Assembly (NCBI RefSeq): GCF_003966155.1
Contig: NZ_RXNS01000001.1
Coordinates: 1-64,000, forward strand
Origin: Halomonas nitroreducens
GTDB lineage: Bacteria; Pseudomonadota; Gammaproteobacteria; Pseudomonadales; Halomonadaceae
Length of the DNA: 64,000 bases
Reading direction: 5' to 3'
Part shown: one piece after another, positions 59,770-64,000 of the stretch
Layout of the letters: every line of letters begins with the position of its first letter
Position numbering within the stretch: position 1 is the stretch's first letter
Notes under the pieces: generated by a model
The model's input: the letters and a program-made list of their open reading frames with translations, nothing else
Databases searched by the model: none
Told to the model about the DNA's origin: nothing
Program-made: the position numbers and the translations under genes

Positions 59770-60134
59770 GGTCTTCTCCTCTCGGATTGCTCCTCGCTTG
59801 CCTATCGTCTTCCGGCTGCCTGGAGTATGGGTCACGGCCTGGCGGCTCGCCATCGATGCCCGGTGGCCGGCTTGGTCTCTCTCCGCCCTTGGGGAGCCTA
59901 CCTGTTGACCGCCATCAAGGTGGCGACTCGCTAGAACGCACTACGCTGTTCATGGATGCCGTCGCGGTTTGCGACGCACGAGTGGACGAGGTGGCCGCTG
60001 TGCCGTGCATGACGGCGGCGACGTGCCTCGTCCTGCGCTGCCGGTCGGGGATGGCCCTGACGCTGGTCGGGGGCCGCCGGCGGCTCATACCGCCCGGCAA
60101 CTTGCGAAGCCGTTGAACAGTCAAGGAGAACCGG
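59770..60134. other. Intergenic region before the Lpd-like gene; nothing firm seen
   Basis: About 365 bp without a recognisable gene. TTGACC (59905-59910) is a possible -35, but no matching -10 is evident. AAGGAGAA (60123-60130) is the ribosome site of the flavoprotein gene. I see no repeat or strong hairpin. Confidence 0.4.
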
Positions 60135-61550
60135 ATGACACGCCATGTTCGCGTCGTGGTCCTCGGGGCCGGCACGGCGGGCCTCAGTGCCTACAAGCAG
60201 GCGTCCGAGGTCACCGACGACATCCTGCTGGTCGATCCCGGTCCTTTGGGGACCACCTGTGCCCGGGTCGGCTGCATGCCTTCCAAGGCCCTGCTGAAGC
60301 TGGCCAGGGACGTGGCCAGTGGCCGTCGCCTGGTGCGAGACGGCTTCGTCACCGGCCCCCTCGGCGAGGTCGACGATGGTGCCATCCTGGCCGAGGTGCG
60401 CCGGCTGCGCGATCGCTTCGCCGCCGGACCGACCGCGGCCGTGGAGAAGCTCGGCGAGCGCTATCTCCAGGCCCGGGCGCGTTTCGTCGGTCCCGACACC
60501 CTGGATCTCGACGGCGAGCGACTCCGTGCCGATGCCATCATCGTGGCCACCGGCAGCGAGCCCGTGGTGCCCGGCGCCTGGCGGGCGCTCGAGGGCCGCC
60601 TGCTGACCAGCGACAGCCTCTTCGACCTCGAGCGGCTGCCGCGGCGACTCGCCGTGGTGGGGCTCGGCGCCATCGGCGCGGAACTCGGCCAGGCGCTGGC
60701 GATGCTGGGCGTGGAGGTGCACGCGTTCGGGCTCGACGACCAGCTGGCCGGCCTGGCGGACCCTCAGGTCAATGCGGCCGCCCGGGAGGCGCTGGGGCGC
60801 TCCCTGCATCTTCACACCGGACATGCCGTCGAGCCCGAGCCGAGCGGCGATGGCGTGCTGGTGCGCTTCGGCGAGGAGCGTATCCAGGTGGATGCCGTGC
60901 TCGCTGCCATGGGGCGCAAGCCCCGCGTGGCATCCCTCAACCTCGAGGCTCTGGGGCTGGCGCTGGGGCGGAATGGTCTGCCCGAGCTGGATCCCCGCCG
61001 TCTGCGCGCCGGCCCGGCGCCGGTGTACTTCGCCGGTGATGTGAACGGAGTGATTCCGCTGATGCACGAGGCAGCCGACGAGGGCCGCCTGGCTGCCTAT
61101 CATGCCCTGAACCCCGATGCCGAGTGCCTGACGCGACGCACTCCCTTGGCCATCGTCTTCACCGAGCCGCAAATCGCCCGGGTCGGGCTGGCCTTCGATG
61201 AGCTGCCCGCCGATGCCCTGGTCGGCAGCAGCGACTTCGGCAAGCTGGGCCGGGCCATCATCATGGACGTTCACGGCGGTCCGCTGCATCTCTATGCCGA
61301 CCGCGAGGGACAGCTGCTGGGCGGCGAGATGTGCGTCGCCGGGGCCGAGCACCTGGCGCATCAGCTGGCCTGGCTGATCCAGCGGCGGGTCAACGTCGTC
61401 GATGCCCTGTTGCTGCCCTACTACCATCCGGTACTCGAGGAAGGCCTGCGCTCCGCCCTGCAGGACCTGCGCCGTCAGCTGGCGGCACCGGTGCAGCGTC
61501 CGGACCTGCCCCTGTGCGGCCACCAGGATGACCCGCTGCCGGGCATCTGA
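60135..61550 (+). CDS. Dihydrolipoamide dehydrogenase-like flavoprotein disulfide reductase
   Basis: A 471-aa pyridine-nucleotide-disulfide oxidoreductase. FAD motif VVVLGAGTAGLSAYKQ at ~7-22, redox-active disulfide CARVGCMPSKALL near 42, NAD motif VVGLGAIGAELGQALAM near 175, and the C-terminal YYHPVLEEGL catalytic segment near 430. The layout matches dihydrolipoyl dehydrogenase, but no E1 or E2 gene is nearby and the FAD-side sequence differs from housekeeping LpdA. It may act alone on another disulfide or quinone. The ATG at 60135 has AAGGAG upstream. Confidence 0.8.
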   Translation: MTRHVRVVVLGAGTAGLSAYKQASEVTDDILLVDPGPLGTTCARVGCMPSKALLKLARDVASGRRLVRDGFVTGPLGEVDDGAILAEVRRLRDRFAAGPTAAVEKLGERYLQARARFVGPDTLDLDGERLRADAIIVATGSEPVVPGAWRALEGRLLTSDSLFDLERLPRRLAVVGLGAIGAELGQALAMLGVEVHAFGLDDQLAGLADPQVNAAAREALGRSLHLHTGHAVEPEPSGDGVLVRFGEERIQVDAVLAAMGRKPRVASLNLEALGLALGRNGLPELDPRRLRAGPAPVYFAGDVNGVIPLMHEAADEGRLAAYHALNPDAECLTRRTPLAIVFTEPQIARVGLAFDELPADALVGSSDFGKLGRAIIMDVHGGPLHLYADREGQLLGGEMCVAGAEHLAHQLAWLIQRRVNVVDALLLPYYHPVLEEGLRSALQDLRRQLAAPVQRPDLPLCGHQDDPLPGI

Positions 61551-61592
61551 GGCGGGGTGGACACGCCCGCCTCCAGCCCACCGGCGTGGGCG

Positions 61593-62063
61593 CTATCCGG
61601 CCTCGACCTTCAGCGGCCCGTTGGTCTTGAGTGACTCCATGGCGACCTGGGAGGCAATGTCGTGGAGGCCCTCCATCGGGCTCACGGCCTCGGCGAGGAA
61701 GGTCGACAGCGCCCCCAGGCTTTCCACCATCACCTTGAGGAGGAAGTCGTGGCTGCCGGTCACGGTATGGCACTCGATGACCTCCTCCCGCGCCAGCAGG
61801 GCCGCCACGGCCTCGCGGGGCGCATGCATGCGCTGCTTGTCCACCGAGATGAAGATGAAGGCCGTCACCGTCAGCCCAAGGGCCGCCGGGTTCAGGCGCA
61901 GCGCATAGCCCTCGATCACCCCCTCCTGCTCGAGCCGCGCGATCCGGCGCGAGCACTGGCTGGCAGAGAGGGCCACCGCCTCGGAGAGGGCGCCGAGCGT
62001 GAGGCGGGCATCCCGCTGCAGGGCATGCAGGATCTTCATGTCGAAACGGTCGAGTGCAAGCAT
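61593..62063 (-). CDS. kynR: Lrp/AsnC-family regulator (KynR-like)
   Basis: A 156-aa Lrp-type regulator: helix-turn-helix at ~20-45 (LTLGALSEAVALSASQCSRRI) and the ligand-binding RAM domain with ECHTVTGSHDFLLKVMV near 95. It is divergent from kynU, the layout of KynR in Pseudomonas, where kynurenine is the inducer. The start at 62063 is preceded only by an A-rich segment; longer frames lack family sequence. TGTTGCA repeats in the shared region are candidate binding half-sites. The name is assigned by position. Confidence 0.78.
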   Translation of the reverse strand: MLALDRFDMKILHALQRDARLTLGALSEAVALSASQCSRRIARLEQEGVIEGYALRLNPAALGLTVTAFIFISVDKQRMHAPREAVAALLAREEVIECHTVTGSHDFLLKVMVESLGALSTFLAEAVSPMEGLHDIASQVAMESLKTNGPLKVEAG

Positions 62064-62082
62064 TTTTCTTTTTGGCAGTGTC

Positions 62083-62100
62083 TGTTGCAAGGATGTTGCA
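62083..62100. promoter_or_regulatory. Repeated TGTTGCA elements between the Lrp-type gene and kynU
   Basis: TGTTGCA occurs at 62083-62089 and 62094-62100, exactly one helical turn (11 bp) apart, followed by TAACG. In-phase repeats fit oligomeric Lrp/AsnC binding. The site lies about 20-37 nt from the regulator's start and 106-123 nt before kynU. Confidence 0.5.
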
Positions 62101-62205
62101 TAACGCTGCGCCAGGGCAGTGCAGAACGCAACCCTTCCCCACCCGTCTCCGCCTAGAATGCCGGTACTCCTTCTCATGAATAGCGGCACGTCACGGAGAT
62201 TCGAC

Positions 62206-63435
62206 ATGAGGGTGACCCTCGACCACGCTCGCGACCTCGACCGCCAGGACCCCCTGGCCGACTTCAAGCAGCACTTCGCCCTGCCCGAGGGCGTGCTCTA
62301 CCTCGACGGCAATTCCCTGGGCGCCCAGCCCCGGGCCGCCCGTGACGCCGTGGCGGCGACCATGGACCAGTGGCGCGACGAGCTGATCAAGGGCTGGAAC
62401 CAGGGCTGGTTCGATGCCCCGGAGCGCCTCGGAAACCGCCTCGCCCCGCTGCTCGGCGCCGGCGAGGGCGAGGTGGTGGTCACCGACAACATTACCCTCA
62501 ACCTCTTCAAGCTGCTCGGCTACCTCGTCGGCCGGCGGAGCGACGGGCGCCGCGCGGTGCTCAGCGAGGGCGGCAACTTCCCCACCGACGGCTATATCGC
62601 CCAGGGCTTCTGCCGCTTCGGTGGCTACACGCACCGTGTCCTGCCCGAAGGCGATGACCTGGCCGCGCACCTGGACGGCGTGGCCGTGGTGGTGCTCAGC
62701 GAGGTCAACTATCGCACCGGGCGTCGCCGCGACATGGCGGCCACCACCCGCCTGGTCCACGCTCATGGCGCCGAAGTCATCTGGGACCTGGCCCATTCGG
62801 CCGGGGCCCTGCCGGTGGCGCTCAATGATAGCGGGGCGCGCTACGCGGTGGGCTGTACCTACAAGTACCTCAACGGCGGCCCGGGGGCGCCGGGCTTCCT
62901 GTATGTCCGCCGCGACTGCCAGGAGGAGGGGTGGCAGCCGCTCTCCGGCTGGCACGGCCACGCCGCGCCCTTCGCCTTCGACGCCGACTATGCGCCGGCG
63001 GCGGACATCACCCGCTTTCGCACCGGTACCCACTCGGCGCTGGCCTACAGTGCCCTGGAGGCCTCGCTGGACCTCTGGGCCGAGGTCGACATGCCGACCC
63101 TGAGGGCGAAGAGCCTGGCGCTGACCGAGCTGTTCCGCGACTGCCTGGCCGACGTGCTGGCGACTCATGGCATCGAGGACATCACCCCGGCGCTGGAGGA
63201 ACGCGGCAGCCAGGTGTCGCTGATCGATGCGGCCCACGGCTATGCCATCGTCCAGGCATTGATCGCCCGTGGGGTGATCGGCGACTACCGCGAGCCGGGC
63301 CTGCTGCGCTTCGGCTTCACGCCGCTCTACCTGAGCCATGAAGACGTCTGGCACGCCGCCCGCCATTTCCGCGAGGTGCTCGAGGCTGGCGAGTACCGGG
63401 ACCCGCGGTTCAGCGTCCGCGCCGCCGTGACCTGA
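62206..63435 (+). CDS. kynU: Kynureninase
   Basis: A PLP enzyme that splits kynurenine to anthranilate and alanine. It is 409 aa, matching bacterial kynureninases. FALPEGVLYLDGNSLGAQP near 25-43 is characteristic, and WDLAHSAGALP near 195 holds PLP-binding residues. The PLP-binding Lys lies in TYKYLNGGPGAPGF near 220. CGGAG 8 nt upstream sets the start at 62206. It lies 20 nt before the formamidase-like gene. Its anthranilate can enter the antABC-catBCA route in the same window, linking tryptophan breakdown to catechol. Confidence 0.93.
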   Translation: MRVTLDHARDLDRQDPLADFKQHFALPEGVLYLDGNSLGAQPRAARDAVAATMDQWRDELIKGWNQGWFDAPERLGNRLAPLLGAGEGEVVVTDNITLNLFKLLGYLVGRRSDGRRAVLSEGGNFPTDGYIAQGFCRFGGYTHRVLPEGDDLAAHLDGVAVVVLSEVNYRTGRRRDMAATTRLVHAHGAEVIWDLAHSAGALPVALNDSGARYAVGCTYKYLNGGPGAPGFLYVRRDCQEEGWQPLSGWHGHAAPFAFDADYAPAADITRFRTGTHSALAYSALEASLDLWAEVDMPTLRAKSLALTELFRDCLADVLATHGIEDITPALEERGSQVSLIDAAHGYAIVQALIARGVIGDYREPGLLRFGFTPLYLSHEDVWHAARHFREVLEAGEYRDPRFSVRAAVT

Positions 63436-63455
63436 GACACCCGGGAGCCGATACG

Positions 63456-64000
63456 ATGACTCGCAACGCCCTGGAGCGTGACTATTCACCGAGCCGCTAC
63501 GCCCGCGACTTTGCCGCCACCCTGGCCCGACAGGCGGAAGAGGGGGCCGCCCTGGTCGAAGCCCATCGGCCGGCGCGACTGCGCTATGTCGACGATCCCG
63601 CGGCCTGCACCGACCTCTTCCTGCCGGCCGGGCCGGGGCCCTGGCCGCTGATGGTGTTCATCCATGGCGGTTACTGGCAGGAGCTGGATCATGCCGCCAC
63701 CAACTTCCTGGCCGCGCGCTATCTGCCCCGGGGCATGGCCTTCGCCTCGCTGGGCTATGGCCTGGCGCCGCGGGTCTCGATCGAGACCATGGCGGCGCAA
63801 TGCCGCCAGGGGGTGCGGGCGGTCACTGCCCGGGTGACGGGGCTGGGGGGCGTCGACAGGCTGGTGCTCGGTGGCCACAGCGCCGGCGCCCAGCTGGCCT
63901 GTCGGGTGGCGGCCGCCGAGGCGGCCCTGCCGACGGGGCTGACGATCGACGCGCTGCAGCTGGTCAGCGGGGTCTACGACCTCACGCCCCTGGTCGACAC
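63456..64000 (+). CDS. Kynurenine-formamidase-like alpha/beta hydrolase, cut by the window edge
   Basis: The first ~181 residues of an alpha/beta hydrolase; the rest lies beyond the window. It shows the HGGYW oxyanion motif (FIHGGYWQELDHAA, ~68-81) and the nucleophile elbow GGHSAGAQLACRV (~130), as in arylformamidases that turn N-formylkynurenine into kynurenine. Directly downstream of kynU, so it is probably the formamidase of this tryptophan-breakdown operon. It is related to the hydrolase at 52385-53566 but lacks its long N-terminal extension. CGGGAG precedes the ATG at 63456. Confidence 0.82.
   Translation, partial: MTRNALERDYSPSRYARDFAATLARQAEEGAALVEAHRPARLRYVDDPAACTDLFLPAGPGPWPLMVFIHGGYWQELDHAATNFLAARYLPRGMAFASLGYGLAPRVSIETMAAQCRQGVRAVTARVTGLGGVDRLVLGGHSAGAQLACRVAAAEAALPTGLTIDALQLVSGVYDLTPLVD

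Noticed and set aside
59770..60134. Small open frames in the gap before the Lpd-like gene
   Set aside because: They lack ribosome sites and recognisable motifs and do not differ from chance frames in high-GC DNA.
60135..61550. Mercuric reductase or trypanothione-type reductase
   Set aside because: No N-terminal heavy-metal domain and no C-terminal CC pair; the HPxxE end fits the Lpd/glutathione reductase group.

Overview
The window is high-GC DNA from a heterotrophic gammaproteobacterium. A Halomonas-like organism (Halomonadaceae) is the best guess, from the overlapping recC-recB-recD order, two TRAP transporters, HPP/TetR genes, dense amino-acid and aromatic catabolism, and AraC, GntR and Lrp regulators. 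This is inference from gene content; there is no rRNA or tRNA to confirm it. I see no CRISPR array, complete IS element, prophage structural gene or integrase.

Layout. (1) 1-1185: a TauD/TfdA dioxygenase that has lost its C-terminus, then a short degenerate copy of the 3' end of recD. (2) 1186-16479, minus strand: three very large, translationally coupled genes (2823, 1153 and 1116 aa) with no signal peptides and no overall function I recognise. They contain an OmpA-like domain, a long beta-rich region, three copies of a Cys-containing repeat, fibronectin-III-like segments and a degenerate phospholipase-D-like domain. The block lies between intact recD and the recD-end copy, so it looks inserted. 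This is the most likely undescribed system here. (3) 16678-26260: recC-recB-recD with 4-nt overlaps; recB carries an in-frame GGGGACAGACCCC-type inverted repeat. (4) 26347-28117: HPP membrane protein, divergent TetR regulator with a 22-bp palindrome between them, and a YfcE-type phosphodiesterase. (5) 28183-34453: XRE regulator, divergent TRAP transporter, PuuD-like amidotransferase-fold hydrolase and DadA-like D-amino acid dehydrogenase. (6) 34481-36355: Ogt and an Ada-AlkA fusion (alkylation repair). (7) 36458-42467: AraC regulator divergent from iifA-iifB-iifC-iifD and a phenol-meta-pathway-type outer-membrane protein (indole to anthranilate). (8) 42607-53566: AraC regulator (antR) divergent from antABC, catBCA, a TRAP transporter and an arylformamidase-like hydrolase (anthranilate to catechol and on to the beta-ketoadipate pathway). 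(9) 53687-58558: YfcC permease, AllC-type amidohydrolase, GntR regulator and DUF1028 protein, sharing ATTTATCATGATAAAT operators. (10) 58659-61550: housekeeping or unknown genes (DUF1992, CBS pair, small zinc ribbon, Lpd-like flavoprotein). (11) 61593-64000: Lrp-type regulator, kynureninase and the start of a kynurenine-formamidase-like gene.

How it works together. Two upstream routes meet at anthranilate: indole through Iif, and N-formylkynurenine/kynurenine through the formamidase and KynU. AntABC turns anthranilate into catechol, CatA opens the ring, and CatB and CatC give 3-oxoadipate enol-lactone. CatD, the later beta-ketoadipate steps and tryptophan 2,3-dioxygenase are not in the window. 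A/C-rich AACAACAA tracts lie in the 5' leaders of several iif-region genes and match the kind of mRNA site bound by Hfq/Crc in pseudomonads, which suggests shared post-transcriptional catabolite control.
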